DNA of 64,000 nucleotides from DASUBV01 sp036501025 (GCA_036501025.1 DASYBB010000200.1:1-64000); one strand, 5' to 3'; shown: positions 30,466 to 39,769, numbered from the stretch's first letter. The notes: generated from the sequence alone by a model not told the origin. Translations and numbers: made by a program.

Positions 30466-31398
30466 GTGACCGAGGTGCGGGACGTCATCATCATCGGGTC
30501 GGGGCCGGCGGGCTACACAGCCGCCCTCTACGCGGCCCGCGGCAAGCTGAACCCGCTGCTGTTCGAGGGCTCGGTTACCTCCGGCGGCGCGCTGATGAAC
30601 ACCACGGAAGTGGAGAACTTCCCCGGCTTCGCGGACGGAGTGCTTGGCCCGGAGCTGATGGACAACATCCGCAAGCAGGCCGAGCGGTTCGGCGCGGAAC
30701 TAGTTCCCGATGACGTGACCGAGGTCGACCTGACCGCGACCCCCAAGGTGGTCAAGGTCGGCGAGGACACCTACCTGGCCCGGACCGTGATCATCGCCAC
30801 CGGCTCGCGGTACCGCGAGCTCGGCGCGCCGGGCGAGAAGCGGCTCTCCGGGCACGGCGTGTCCTGGTGTGCCACCTGTGACGGGTTCTTCTTCCGCGAG
30901 TCCGACATCGCGGTGATCGGCGGCGGCGACTCGGCGCTGGAGGAGGCGACCTTCCTGACCCGGTTCGCCCGCTCGGTCACCATCGTGCACCGCCGCGACA
31001 GCCTGCGCGCGTCCAAGATCATGCAGGACCGGGCCACTTCGAACCCGAAGATCAAGTTCGCCTGGGACAGCGTGGTCGAGGAAGTGGTCGGCGAGGACCG
31101 CGTATCAGGCCTGCGACTGCGTAACGTGAAGACCGGCGCGGAGAGCGTCCTGCCGGTCACCGGGATGTTCGTGGCCATCGGCCACGACCCCCGCAGCGAG
31201 CTCTTCACCGGGCAGTTGCCGGTTGACGAGGAGGGCTACCTCCTGGTCGAGCATCCGACTTCCCGCACCGCGATCGACGGCGTCTTCGCCGCCGGCGACG
31301 TGGTGGACCACATCTACCGGCAGGCGGTTACGGCTGCCGGGACTGGCTGTGCCGCCGCGCTCGACGCGGAGCGGTGGCTTGCTGATCATGAGGCCTAG
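30466..31398 (+). CDS. trxB: Thioredoxin-disulfide reductase
   Basis: NADPH-dependent flavoenzyme that reduces thioredoxin. The 310 residues include the FAD-binding GSGPAGYTAALYAAR, the redox pair WCATCDG (Cys135, Cys138), the NADPH-binding GGGDSALEEA with the HRRDSLRAS basic cluster, and the C-terminal FAD motif GVFAAGDVVD. The GTG at 30466 has AGGAAG seven bases upstream. A start 12 codons earlier would overlap the promoter region. It is transcribed with trxA, 57 bp downstream. Confidence 0.97.
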   Translation: MTEVRDVIIIGSGPAGYTAALYAARGKLNPLLFEGSVTSGGALMNTTEVENFPGFADGVLGPELMDNIRKQAERFGAELVPDDVTEVDLTATPKVVKVGEDTYLARTVIIATGSRYRELGAPGEKRLSGHGVSWCATCDGFFFRESDIAVIGGGDSALEEATFLTRFARSVTIVHRRDSLRASKIMQDRATSNPKIKFAWDSVVEEVVGEDRVSGLRLRNVKTGAESVLPVTGMFVAIGHDPRSELFTGQLPVDEEGYLLVEHPTSRTAIDGVFAAGDVVDHIYRQAVTAAGTGCAAALDAERWLADHEA

Positions 31399-31455
31399 AT
31401 CCGCACCGCCGCGCGCCGCACGGCGCGTGTCAACCAAGGAAGGAAGTCCTGAACC

Positions 31456-31782
31456 GTGGGCGCAACCAAGCCTGTAACTGACGCGACCTTCGAGGCCGAT
31501 GTCCTCAAGAGCGAGAAGCCGGTCATCGTTGACTACTGGGCCGAGTGGTGCGGGCCGTGCCGGCAGGTGTCTCCGATCCTCGAGGAGATTGCCAGCGAGC
31601 ACGACGAGATCTCGGTCGTGAAGCTCAATGTCGATCAGAATCCCAAGGTCAGCCAGCAGTACGGGATCATGAACATCCCGACCATGAGCGTCTTCAAGGG
31701 CGGCGAGGTCGTGAAGGAGATCGTCGGCGCCAAGCCGAAGTCCGCGCTGCTGCGCGACCTGGCCGAGTTCCTCTCGCAGTAG
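31456..31782 (+). CDS. trxA: Thioredoxin
   Basis: General disulfide reductant of the cytosol. The 108 residues have the active site WCGPC (Cys32, Cys35), the cis-proline segment NIPTMSVFKGGE, and the final helix ALLRDLAEFL. It starts at GTG with AAGGAAG upstream. It is the last gene of the trxBA unit, whose transcript ends at a 17-bp-stem terminator about 110 bp downstream. Confidence 0.97.
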   Translation: MGATKPVTDATFEADVLKSEKPVIVDYWAEWCGPCRQVSPILEEIASEHDEISVVKLNVDQNPKVSQQYGIMNIPTMSVFKGGEVVKEIVGAKPKSALLRDLAEFLSQ

Positions 31783-31890
31783 CCCGCTCCGAGTCCGCGG
31801 ACTGCTTGCCTACCCCTTCTGCAGGGGTGGCGGGCGCTTAGCCCGCTGCGACCCGCCTGGGGCTCCGCGTGGCCTACTGGGTCCGCATGA

Positions 31891-31931
31891 CGGCCCCCGT
31901 CCCGCAGTGACTGCGGGACGGGGGCCGTTTT
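31891..31931 (+). terminator. Intrinsic terminator after trxBA
   Basis: A perfect 17-bp stem, CGGCCCCCGTCCCGCAG (31891-31907) and its complement (31911-31927), with loop TGA, followed by TTTT. The hairpin strength and T-run make it the clearest terminator in the window. Confidence 0.92.
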
Positions 31932-32162
31932 CCGTCGGCCAGGCACCGAGGGCGAGCCGCTCTGGGGTGGTCCGTGGGTCGCTGGCTTTGGCTGGGTTGA
32001 TGATGACCTCGTGGTTCTTTTCCTCGCCTTGAGTCCAGTTGGTCGAACTGGTTATCGGTCTGTAGGAGAAATGTCAGATGCGGTCGCTAGTCTTATCTAT
32101 GAGATCAGCCGAGCGGCGAAGCGCCGAGGCTGGCGAGCGACGTGATGTCAGGAGGTGACCCC
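31932..32162. other. Gene-free stretch between the trxBA terminator and the DUF222 gene
   Basis: No supported gene. It contains an AT-richer segment around 32000-32100 that probably carries the promoter of the downstream HNH gene, and ends in the strong ribosome site AGGAGGTGA at 32150-32158. With 31783-31890 it makes a gap of about 380 bp between trxA and the next gene. Confidence 0.5.
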
Positions 32163-34766
32163 GTGTCCCAGCAGGGTGAAGTCCCGGAGGGCAGCTCAGG
32201 GCCGGGTCCGGAGCCTGACTTTCGGGTCGTTCCTGGCGGTGATGAGCTCGGCGGGCTTCCGGTCGTGGCGCCGGTGGGGGATGGGCTGCGGTGGTCGTTT
32301 GAGCTGGACCTGGTGTCGGCGCTGGAGGCGCTGGGGCGGCCGCTGCGGGACTGGGAGGGCGTGGACCAGGAGGAGGACCTGGCCGCGGAGGTGGCCTCGC
32401 TGGGGTTCACTGACTTCCCGCCTGAGCCGTCCGACGGGCCGCACGGGCCGCCCGGGCCGGCCGGTGGCTTGCGCGGGCGGGCTGATGGCTTGCCCGATGC
32501 GTGCGACGCCGCCGCGGGCGCGGGCTCGGGCGAGCCCTGTGATGGCGCTTTCGGCGGGCGGCCCGGGCTGCCCGGTGTCCCGGCCCGGCGAACCGGAGCG
32601 CGGCGCGGGCGGGGCCGGGATCTGGGCGGTGCGGTGGCGGAGGTGCTGTCGGCCGGGCCGGGGCTGGCCGCGTGGCTGGCCGGGCAGGATCCCGGCACCG
32701 CCGCCGGCGGGGACCTGGCCGGGATGGCCGGGGCCTTCCGGCGGCTGGCGTCCTGGGCGCAGGCGGGCGAGCTGGACCTCATCGCCCGCCTCGCCGCCCA
32801 GTCGGCGGCCGCCGACCCGAACGCCGGGTTAGCGGCCGACGGGCGGCCGGCGTTCGTCACCGGCGACGCCACCGCCCAAGTCGCCCTCGAGCTCACCATG
32901 TCCCGGCCGGGCGCCGAGGCGTGGGCCGGGCTGGCAGTGTCCCTGCGGTGGCGGCTGCCGGCGACCGCCGCGGCGCTGGCGGCGGGCCGGATCGACACCT
33001 ACCGGGCCAAGATCATCGCCGAGGCCGTCATCCCGCTGTCTGACGCCGCCGCCCGCGCCGTCGAGGATCGGGTCATTCCCCGGGCCGGGGAGCAGACCTA
33101 CGCCCAGCTGCACGCCGCGGTCCGCCGCGCGGTCATAGCCGCCGACCCCGACGGCGCCGAGCACCGCCGCCAGGCCGCCGAGCGGCGGGCGAAGGTAGGC
33201 CTGTACCCGGGCCAGGACCACACCGCCAGCCTGGGCGGGTACTCCCTGCCCGCCCCCGAGGCCACCGCGGGGTACGCGCGGATCTGCGCCATGGCCGCCG
33301 CCCTGCAGGCCGCCGGCGCCGGCGGCGGCATCGACTTCCTGCGCGCCCAGGTCTTCCTCGGCATCCTCCTGGGCACCCTCCCCCCGATCCCGCCGCCGCC
33401 CGGCGTTCCGCCGGATGAGGACCCGCCGCCTGGCGGCCACGACGACGGCTGGGCACCCGGACCGCCCGGCGAACCACCCCACGACGCCAGCGATCCACCC
33501 CACGACGCCTGCGATTCGCCGCGCGGCGGCGACCCTGACCCTGCCGGCTCAGACACCCCGGCCGGGAGCAGCCGGCCCGGCGGCGACACCCCGTCTCCCG
33601 GCGGCCCATCCGGCACCGGCGGACCGGGCGGAGCGGCCGGCCGAAGGCACCGCCCCCCGCCCGGACCGTGCCCTGCCGGACCCGGACCAGAGCCGGGCTC
33701 CGCACCAGCACCGCAGCCCGGTTCCGGGCCAGCCCCTGCCAGCGACCCGTGGCCGGAGGTCCCGCCGCTGTCGGACGCCGACCTGCCCGACGACGACGGC
33801 TACCGCGACACCGGCCCGCCACCCGGGCATGCCCAGTGGTACCCCTTCCGCGGCGACCCCCTCGACGACCACCACGCCGGCCCCGGCATCCAGTGGCCCT
33901 GGCCGCCCATCCCCCCGCACGTCCCCGCTCCGCCCCCCACCAGCCCCGCGGCCCCCGGCACCGGCCCGCCCCCCACCAGCCAGCCCGGCGGGCGACCCGC
34001 CCGGCCACCCCCGGCCGGCCTGCTCGACCTCACCCTGCCCTGGACCGCCTTCACCGGCACCACCGACGCCCCGGGCACCCTCGGCCGGATCGGCCCCATC
34101 ACCGCGCCCGAGGCCCGCCGCCTCACCGGCCTCGCCCTCACCGACCCCGCCACCCAGTGGCGCATCATCCTCACCGACCCCCACGGCCACGCCACCGCCG
34201 TCACCCGCATCCCCCGCGCCCGCCCCGCCCAGGGCACGCACGACCCGCCGCCCCCCACCGCCCGAACCACTGGCCTGACCGGGATCATCGGCCGGGTCAC
34301 CATCGTCATCCCCGCCGACGCCCTCGACACCGCACCCAAACCGAGCCAGCGCCTTCCCGATGGGATTTACGCGCGGCTCCTGAGCGCTGCCCGCCGCGCC
34401 CGCGACCACGCACACGAACAAGAGGCCGCCAATGGCGACGCCTCCGGCGGCTGCGCCCACACCACCGCCACACCCGCCTACCGCCCCCCGCCCAGAATCC
34501 GCGAGCACGTCACCGCCCGCGACCGTACCTGCCGCCACCCCGGCTGCGGCCAGCCCGCCTGGCACGCAGACCTCGACCACACGATCGCCTATGACCAGGG
34601 CGGCCGCACCTGCCCCTGCAACCTCGGCGCCCTGTGCCGCCGCCACCACCAGCTCAAGCAGCACCCCGGCTGGACCCTCACCCAGCCCGTACCCGGCACC
34701 TTCCGCTGGACCACCCCCAACACACGCACCTACACCACCCACCCCCACCAATACGACGTGGACTAG
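32163..34766 (+). CDS. DUF222 and HNH endonuclease domain protein (13E12-repeat family)
   Basis: An 867-residue protein. Residues about 150-400 are the alpha-helical DUF222 domain (QAGELDLIARLAAQSA, EVALELTMSR-like VALELTMSRPGAEAW, RIDTYRAKIIAEAV). About 250 residues of Pro/Gly/Asp-rich linker follow, then a C-terminal HNH nuclease: CRHPGCGQPAWHADLDHTI, CNLGALCRRHHQLK. This matches the multicopy 13E12/REP13E12 family of actinobacteria, many of which behave like mobile selfish genes. GTG 32163 is chosen because of AGGAGG seven bases upstream. It sits between two look-alike terminators. The linker is extremely proline-rich. Confidence 0.9.
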   Translation: MSQQGEVPEGSSGPGPEPDFRVVPGGDELGGLPVVAPVGDGLRWSFELDLVSALEALGRPLRDWEGVDQEEDLAAEVASLGFTDFPPEPSDGPHGPPGPAGGLRGRADGLPDACDAAAGAGSGEPCDGAFGGRPGLPGVPARRTGARRGRGRDLGGAVAEVLSAGPGLAAWLAGQDPGTAAGGDLAGMAGAFRRLASWAQAGELDLIARLAAQSAAADPNAGLAADGRPAFVTGDATAQVALELTMSRPGAEAWAGLAVSLRWRLPATAAALAAGRIDTYRAKIIAEAVIPLSDAAARAVEDRVIPRAGEQTYAQLHAAVRRAVIAADPDGAEHRRQAAERRAKVGLYPGQDHTASLGGYSLPAPEATAGYARICAMAAALQAAGAGGGIDFLRAQVFLGILLGTLPPIPPPPGVPPDEDPPPGGHDDGWAPGPPGEPPHDASDPPHDACDSPRGGDPDPAGSDTPAGSSRPGGDTPSPGGPSGTGGPGGAAGRRHRPPPGPCPAGPGPEPGSAPAPQPGSGPAPASDPWPEVPPLSDADLPDDDGYRDTGPPPGHAQWYPFRGDPLDDHHAGPGIQWPWPPIPPHVPAPPPTSPAAPGTGPPPTSQPGGRPARPPPAGLLDLTLPWTAFTGTTDAPGTLGRIGPITAPEARRLTGLALTDPATQWRIILTDPHGHATAVTRIPRARPAQGTHDPPPPTARTTGLTGIIGRVTIVIPADALDTAPKPSQRLPDGIYARLLSAARRARDHAHEQEAANGDASGGCAHTTATPAYRPPPRIREHVTARDRTCRHPGCGQPAWHADLDHTIAYDQGGRTCPCNLGALCRRHHQLKQHPGWTLTQPVPGTFRWTTPNTRTYTTHPHQYDVD

Positions 34767-34859
34767 CACGGCAGAGGGACCGTCAGAGAGGACGCGGGCG
34801 GTGTCCGCGGCTGGAGGGCGGGCGATCTTCGAGCTGAGCGGGCTACTGGGCACACGAGG

Positions 34860-34898
34860 CGGCCCCCGTTCGCAGCAACGGCGGAACGGGGGCCGTTT
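34860..34898 (+). terminator. Terminator after the DUF222/HNH gene
   Basis: A 12-bp stem, CGGCCCCCGTTC (34860-34871) and its complement (34884-34895), followed by TTT. Its stem and downstream bases closely resemble the trxBA terminator at 31891. It overlaps a degenerate parS by one base. Confidence 0.85.
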
Positions 34899-34908
34899 CC
34901 CGTGAAAC
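34895..34908. promoter_or_regulatory. Degenerate parS site
   Basis: GTTTCCCGTGAAAC differs from the parS consensus GTTTCACGTGAAAC by one base, which breaks the central CACGTG. It may be a weak ParB nucleation site. It begins at the last base of the terminator stem. Confidence 0.5.
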
Positions 34909-34929
34909 GGGCTGTGCGGGGCTGGCCCG

Positions 34930-36450
34930 CTACAGCTGCGTGGTGACTGCCTTGACCTCGGTGTAGTTGTTCAGGACCTCGTGGCCCATCTCCCGGCCCC
35001 AGCCGGACTGCTTGTACCCGCCGAACGGCAGGGCCGCGTCGAACACGTTGTAACAGTTGATCCACACGGTGCCGGCCCGGAGCTTCTTGGCCAGCGCGTG
35101 CGCCTTGGAGATGTCCCTGGTCCAGATGCCGGCCCCGAGGCCGTAGGTGCTGTCGTTAGCGACCGCGGCGATCTCGTCGAGGCTGCGGAACGGGGCCGCC
35201 ACCACGACCGGGCCGAAGATCTCCTCGCGGACGACCTTCATGTCCGGCCGGGTGTTGGTGAGCACCGTGGGCTCGATGAAGTAGCCCCGGTCGCCGTAGC
35301 GGCCGCCGCCGGACAGCGCGGTGGCCCCGTCAGCCTTGCCCGACTCGAGGAAGCCGCTGACCCGGCGGAACTGCTCGTCCGAGACGAGCGGTCCCATCTG
35401 GGTGGTCGGGTCCATCCCGGATCCCAGCTTGATCGACTTGGCGATCTGCGCGACTCCGTCGACGACCTCGTCAAACCGGTCCTCCTGGACGAACAGCCGG
35501 GATCCGGCGACGCAGCACTGGCCGTGATTGAAGAAGATGGCGTTGGCCGCGCCCTCGACCGCGCCGTCCTCAGCGTCGTCGAAGACGATGTTGGGGCTCT
35601 TGCCGCCCAGTTCCAGGGTCAGCTTCTTCAGGTTGCCGGCCGCGGCCTGGACGATCATCTTGCCGACCTCGGTCGACCCGGTGAAAGCCACCTTGTCCAC
35701 GTCATTGTGCGCGGCCAGGGTCGCCCCGGCCGTCTCGCCGAAGCCGGGCACGATGTTGACCACGCCTTCGGGCACGCCGGCCTCGGCCAGCAGCTGGCCC
35801 AGCAGCAGGGCCGTCAACGGTGTCTGCTCGGCGGGCTTGAGCACCACGGTGTTCCCGGTGGCCAGCGCCGGACCCAGCTTCCACGCGGCCATCAGGAGCG
35901 GGAAGTTCCACGGGATGATCTGCCCGACCACGCCCACCGGCTCGCGCAGCGTGTAGGAGTGGAAGTTGGCGCCCGGCATGTAGGGCACCGAGATGTTGAT
36001 GGTGTTGCCCTCGATCTTGGTCGCCCAGCCCGCCATGTAGTGGAACAGGTCGGCGGCCAGCGGGACATCGGCCGCGGCGGCGACCCCGAACGGCTTTCCG
36101 TTGTCGAGCGACTCCAGCTGGGCCAGCTCGGCGACGTGCTCGAGGATGAGGTCGCCGATCCTCCAGATGATCCGTCCGCGCTCCGACGGGGTCATCCGAC
36201 TCCAGGGGCCTTCCTCGAACGCACGTCGTGCCGCTCGGACCGCGCGGTTGATGTCCTCGGCGTCGCCCTCGGCGACCGTGGCGAGCACCTCGCCGGTGGC
36301 CGGGTTGAGCGTCTCGAACGTCTTGCCTGATGCCGCATTGGCCCACTGCCCGTCGATGAACAGCTGCCGCGGGGTGGCGACGAAAGCCTCTACCTGGCGA
36401 TCCAGCGTGACTGTGCTCCCTGTCCACGTTGACTTGGCCGCTCGGCACAC
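34930..36450 (-). CDS. NAD(P)-dependent aldehyde dehydrogenase
   Basis: Oxidises an aldehyde to the acid. The 506-residue protein has the full ALDH set: cofactor-binding IIPWNFPLLMAAWKLGPAL and FTGSTEVGK, the general base Glu in LELGGKSPN, the catalytic Cys in FNHGQCCVAGSR, and the C-terminal PFGGYKQSGWGREMG. It resembles broad-specificity (betaine/retinal-type) ALDHs; the substrate is not determinable. The first 25 residues from GTG 36450 are unlike the family, and there is no ribosome site. A GGGAG lies closer to the conserved region but is followed only by a CTG. It is divergent-distal to a PadR gene. Confidence 0.9.
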   Translation of the reverse strand: MCRAAKSTWTGSTVTLDRQVEAFVATPRQLFIDGQWANAASGKTFETLNPATGEVLATVAEGDAEDINRAVRAARRAFEEGPWSRMTPSERGRIIWRIGDLILEHVAELAQLESLDNGKPFGVAAAADVPLAADLFHYMAGWATKIEGNTINISVPYMPGANFHSYTLREPVGVVGQIIPWNFPLLMAAWKLGPALATGNTVVLKPAEQTPLTALLLGQLLAEAGVPEGVVNIVPGFGETAGATLAAHNDVDKVAFTGSTEVGKMIVQAAAGNLKKLTLELGGKSPNIVFDDAEDGAVEGAANAIFFNHGQCCVAGSRLFVQEDRFDEVVDGVAQIAKSIKLGSGMDPTTQMGPLVSDEQFRRVSGFLESGKADGATALSGGGRYGDRGYFIEPTVLTNTRPDMKVVREEIFGPVVVAAPFRSLDEIAAVANDSTYGLGAGIWTRDISKAHALAKKLRAGTVWINCYNVFDAALPFGGYKQSGWGREMGHEVLNNYTEVKAVTTQL

Positions 36451-36574
36451 ACGGACTCAGGCGCCGGCCCGCAGAGTCTCGTCGCGACCGTGTCCTGGCG
36501 TGCTGGCCAGGATCCTGGTAGTCACCATGAGACTACGGAACCAAAGCGGAGGCAAGGGCCCATAGCGCCGCGAG

Positions 36575-37111
36575 TCAGATCGCCGCGAGCAGCGCCGCGT
36601 CCAGGAACCGCAGCGCCGCCGAGACGGTCTCGTACCGCCATAGCGCGAGGGTGCGGTCGAATCCGGCCGCCGTCCCGAGCCGCTCGGCCAGGGCCCCGGC
36701 GATCGGGGCCAGTTGCTCCCGCTGCGCGGTGAGCAGCGGCTGCGGGTCCGCCGCGGACCGGTCCAGCAAGGCGAGCTTCACCATCAGCTCGGACCGCACG
36801 TCGCGGATGTGCCGGACCGGCGTGGCGAGCCAGGCCGCGGCCGCCCGCCGACCATCCGGCGTGGCCTCGACTACAGAGCGGACCGGTCCGAGGCTCGTGC
36901 TCTGCTCGCCAACCGTATGCACCAGGCCCAGTTGCTCCAGGCGGCCCAGCCCGCGGTAGATCACCGGCTTGGGGACCCGCCACACCTGACCCAGCTCACC
37001 CTGGTGCCCGAGCAGCCGCGCAATCGCGAAGCCGTGGGTGGATCCCTCGCTGGCCAGGCAGAGAACCAGCCACTCGGTCAGCGAGAGCGCCGGGGATTGC
37101 GGTGCGGTCAT
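36575..37111 (-). CDS. PadR-like transcriptional regulator
   Basis: A 178-residue winged-helix regulator (LSLTEWLVLCLASEGSTHGFAIARLLG, WRVPKPVIYRGLGRLEQLGLV, SVVEATPDGRRAAAAWL) with a C-terminal helical domain, as in PadR subfamily-2 proteins. It lies directly upstream of the aldehyde dehydrogenase in the same direction (124 bp gap), so it probably controls that gene. No clear palindrome is visible in the gap. Confidence 0.83.
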   Translation of the reverse strand: MTAPQSPALSLTEWLVLCLASEGSTHGFAIARLLGHQGELGQVWRVPKPVIYRGLGRLEQLGLVHTVGEQSTSLGPVRSVVEATPDGRRAAAAWLATPVRHIRDVRSELMVKLALLDRSAADPQPLLTAQREQLAPIAGALAERLGTAAGFDRTLALWRYETVSAALRFLDAALLAAI

Positions 37112-37265
37112 GTTCTGAGGCTATAGAGGGGAGAGCGGACCCGGTGCCCGACTTCGGGCATCGGACTTGACCCGCTGCCCGGCCGGAAATCAACTAGGAG
37201 GCAGCGCCCGTGCCGCGCCGGCCGGGTGCGCGCCGAGGCCGTGCCATCTCGACTGGAGGTCCGTT

Positions 37266-37835
37266 ATCCCGAAGATCCTCATTCTCACTGGTGACGCCGC
37301 GGAGTCGCTGGAAGTGATGTATCCCTAGCAGCGGCTGCTGGAAGAGGGCTATGAGGTTCACATCGCCGCGCTCTCGGTCAAGAAGCTCCAGTTCGTCGTG
37401 CACGATTTCGTCGACGGATACGACACCTACACCGAGAAGGCCGGCTACACCTGGCCCGCGGACGTGGCTTTCGCCGACGTGGACCCGGCCGACTACGCGG
37501 CCCTGGTCATCCCAGGCGGCCGGGCGCCGGAGTACATCCGTCACGACGCCGACGTGCGGCGCATCGTCCAGCACTTCATGAACGGCGAGTACCCCGTAGC
37601 CCAGCTGTGCCACGCTCCGCTCGTGCTGGCTGCGGCCTCGACCCTGTCCGGCCGCCGGACGGCCGCCTACCCGGCGCTCGAGCCCGACGTGACTGCGGCG
37701 GGCGCCGAGTTCGTGGACAGCTCGGCGGTCGTCGACGGCCGGATGGTCTCGGCGCGGGCCTGGCCGGATCATCCCGCGTGGATGCGCGAATTCGTCAGGA
37801 TCCTGCGAGCCAAGGCCCCGGCCGACCCGGCCTAG
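37266..37835 (+). pseudogene. DJ-1/PfpI-family protein, broken by a stop codon and a lost start
   Basis: The frame encodes a complete DJ-1/PfpI fold: PKILILTGDAAESLEVMYP, LLEEGYEVHIAALS, ALVIPGGRAPEYIR and the nucleophile Cys in VAQLCHAPLVLA. However, codon 21 is TAG (37326-37328), where the family usually has an aromatic residue before QRLLEEGYEV. The codon expected to start the protein, six bases after a perfect GGAGG, is ATC instead of ATG. A remnant could start at GTG 37398 but would lack the first strand and helix. Probably a recent pseudogene of an intracellular amidase/glyoxalase-like protein. Sequencing error is the main alternative. Confidence 0.8.
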
Positions 37836-37842
37836 CGAGCCT

Positions 37843-37856
37843 GTTTCACGTGAAAC
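37843..37856. promoter_or_regulatory. parS centromere site
   Basis: GTTTCACGTGAAAC is a perfect match to the bacterial parS palindrome. It lies in the gap between the PfpI pseudogene and threonine aldolase, about 9 kb from dnaA, as expected for ParB loading near the origin. Confidence 0.93.
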
Positions 37857-37881
37857 GCCGCGGGCGACCCGGCTCAGGCGG

Positions 37882-38940
37882 CTAGGCCACGGGCTGGCTC
37901 GGCTGCGGCGCGGTCTCGCGGATCGCGGCGGCGAAGGCGTCCACGTCGGCGGGGGTGGTGTCGAACGCCGTCATCCAGCGGACGATGCTCTCCTTGCCGC
38001 CCTCCTCCGCCCACACGTGGAAGTTCCAGTCCCGCTGCAGGGTCTCGACCTGGTCGCGGCGCAACACGCCGAACACCGCGTTCGCCTCGACGGGATGAGC
38101 GAGCCGGAAGCCGGGCACGCCCGCCGCGCTCTCGGCCAGGCGCCGGGCCATCGCGTTGGCGTGGGCGGCATTGGCCCGCCACAGCTCGCCGTCGAGCAGA
38201 GCGCCGAACTGGGCAGCCAGGAAGCGCATCTTGGACGCCAACTGCATGAGCTGCATGCGCTCGAACGGCATGGCCGCGGCAAGCGGCTCGTTCATCACGA
38301 TGATGGCCTCGGCGCCCAACGCCCCGTTCTTGGTCCCGCCGAAGCTGAGGACGTCGGCATGAGCGGCGAGGTCGGCCAGCGTGCAGTCCAGGTACGCCGC
38401 CGCGTTAGCCAGCCGCGCCCCGTCGACATACAGCAGCAGGCCGCTGGCGCGGCAGAACTCGCTGATGGCCCGCAGCTCGTCGAGCGTGTAGCAGGTCCCG
38501 ACCTCGGTCGCCTGCGCTATCTCCACCGCACGGGGCTGGGCGCGATGGGAGTTGCCGCGCCCGGCCAGCCGGCTGGCGATCAGGTCCGGGGTCAGCTTGC
38601 CTCCGGGGGCCGACACGGTCAGCAGCTTGCTGCCGAGTACGCGCTCCGCGGCCCCGCACTCATCTCCGTTCAGGTGCGCCGACTCGGCACAGATGACGGC
38701 CTCGAAGGGCCGCAGCATGAGCCCGAGGCCAAGTACGTTCGCCGCGGTCCCGCCGAAGACGAAGAACGCCTCCGCGGCGCCGAACTCGGCCCGGAGCGCA
38801 GCCGTCACCTCCAGGGTCAGCGGATCGTCGCCGTAGGCGGTCGCGTCGCCGGCGTTGGCGGTCATGAGGGCGCTGAGGACGGCCGGGTGGGCACCGGCGT
38901 GATTGTCGCTGCCGAAGCTCTTGCGTTGCTCGCTAGTCAC
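37882..38940 (-). CDS. Low-specificity L-threonine aldolase
   Basis: PLP enzyme that splits threonine into glycine and acetaldehyde. The 352 residues show SDNHAGAHPAVLSAL at the N-terminus, the cofactor-binding YVDGARLANA with Asp, and the PLP lysine Lys204 in SFGGTKNGALGAEA. The family's His stacking on PLP is in AESAHLNGDECG. Acetaldehyde produced here could be handled by the nearby aldehyde dehydrogenase, though the two are not in one operon. No obvious regulator. Confidence 0.92.
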   Translation of the reverse strand: MTSEQRKSFGSDNHAGAHPAVLSALMTANAGDATAYGDDPLTLEVTAALRAEFGAAEAFFVFGGTAANVLGLGLMLRPFEAVICAESAHLNGDECGAAERVLGSKLLTVSAPGGKLTPDLIASRLAGRGNSHRAQPRAVEIAQATEVGTCYTLDELRAISEFCRASGLLLYVDGARLANAAAYLDCTLADLAAHADVLSFGGTKNGALGAEAIIVMNEPLAAAMPFERMQLMQLASKMRFLAAQFGALLDGELWRANAAHANAMARRLAESAAGVPGFRLAHPVEANAVFGVLRRDQVETLQRDWNFHVWAEEGGKESIVRWMTAFDTTPADVDAFAAAIRETAPQPSQPVA

Positions 38941-39148
38941 GAACAGAGCCTAGCGATCAAGACGCCGGCCCCGGCCCGCGAGCCCCGGCCGGCAGGGGGA
39001 TTGCGGCCCGCGCCAGTGAGGGTCGAAGCGCGTTGCGATGGGTACGATGTCCCCCGTGGCCAGCCGCGCCAGTCCCGGCGGACCTGGCCGAGGGCCATTT
39101 CGCGATGGCGGGACAGCCATCCGGAGCGTTCGACCACAGGGGTGCCAC

Positions 39149-39769
39149 GTGTCGCGCCGTCTTGCGAGCATCACGCTGGATAATCTCGACGACCTCACGC
39201 CCAGATGCCGGCGCTGCGTCTTCTGGGAAGTCGATCCGGTCAGCCAGGCCCGGGCGCTGGAGGACGGCGACCCCGCGCTGGAGAAGGAAGCCTGGCTCTC
39301 CTCGGTGCTGCTCGAGTGGGGCAGCTGCGGGAAGATCATCTATGTGGACGGGGTCCCGGCCGGGCACATGATGTACGCGCCGCCGCTGTACGTCCCGCGG
39401 TCAGCGGCGTTCCCGACCAGCCCGGTCAGCGCCGACGCCGTCCTGCTGATGACCGCGCACGTGCTGGCCGAGTTCTCCGGCGGCGGCCTCGGCCGGATGC
39501 TCGTGCAGGGCTTGGCCAAAGACCTGACGCGGCGCGGCATCAGGGCCATCGAGGCGTTCGGCGATCTCAAGTGGTCGGGCCCGTCGTGCGTCGTGCCCGC
39601 CGACTACCTGCTGGCCGTCGGCTTCAAGACCGTCCGGCCGCACCTGCGCTACCCGCGGCTGCGCCTGGAACTGAAGACGGCGCTGTCGTGGCGCGAGGAT
39701 GTCGAGGTCGCGCTGGAGCGGCTGCTCGGCTCGATGTCCTCGCCGGAGCGCGCCCTGCGCCTGGCCTGA
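39149..39769 (+). CDS. GNAT-family N-acetyltransferase
   Basis: A 206-residue acetyl-CoA-dependent transferase. The central part has the beta4 segment VDGVPAGHMMYAPP and a pyrophosphate-binding turn FSGGGLGRMLVQGLAKDL, which approximates Q/RxxGxG/A. It opens with ITLDNLDDLTPRCRRCVFWEVDP, a motif seen in actinobacterial acetyltransferases near parB. The GTG at 39149 is chosen because homology starts just after it. Earlier starts add a low-complexity segment. The substrate is unknown. It is convergent with parB, with 52 bp between the two ends. Confidence 0.82.
   Translation: MSRRLASITLDNLDDLTPRCRRCVFWEVDPVSQARALEDGDPALEKEAWLSSVLLEWGSCGKIIYVDGVPAGHMMYAPPLYVPRSAAFPTSPVSADAVLLMTAHVLAEFSGGGLGRMLVQGLAKDLTRRGIRAIEAFGDLKWSGPSCVVPADYLLAVGFKTVRPHLRYPRLRLELKTALSWREDVEVALERLLGSMSSPERALRLA

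Noticed and set aside
37326..37328. TAG in the PfpI gene as a pyrrolysine or recoded codon
   Set aside because: The start codon is also lost, no pyrrolysine machinery is visible, and the position normally holds an ordinary aromatic residue.
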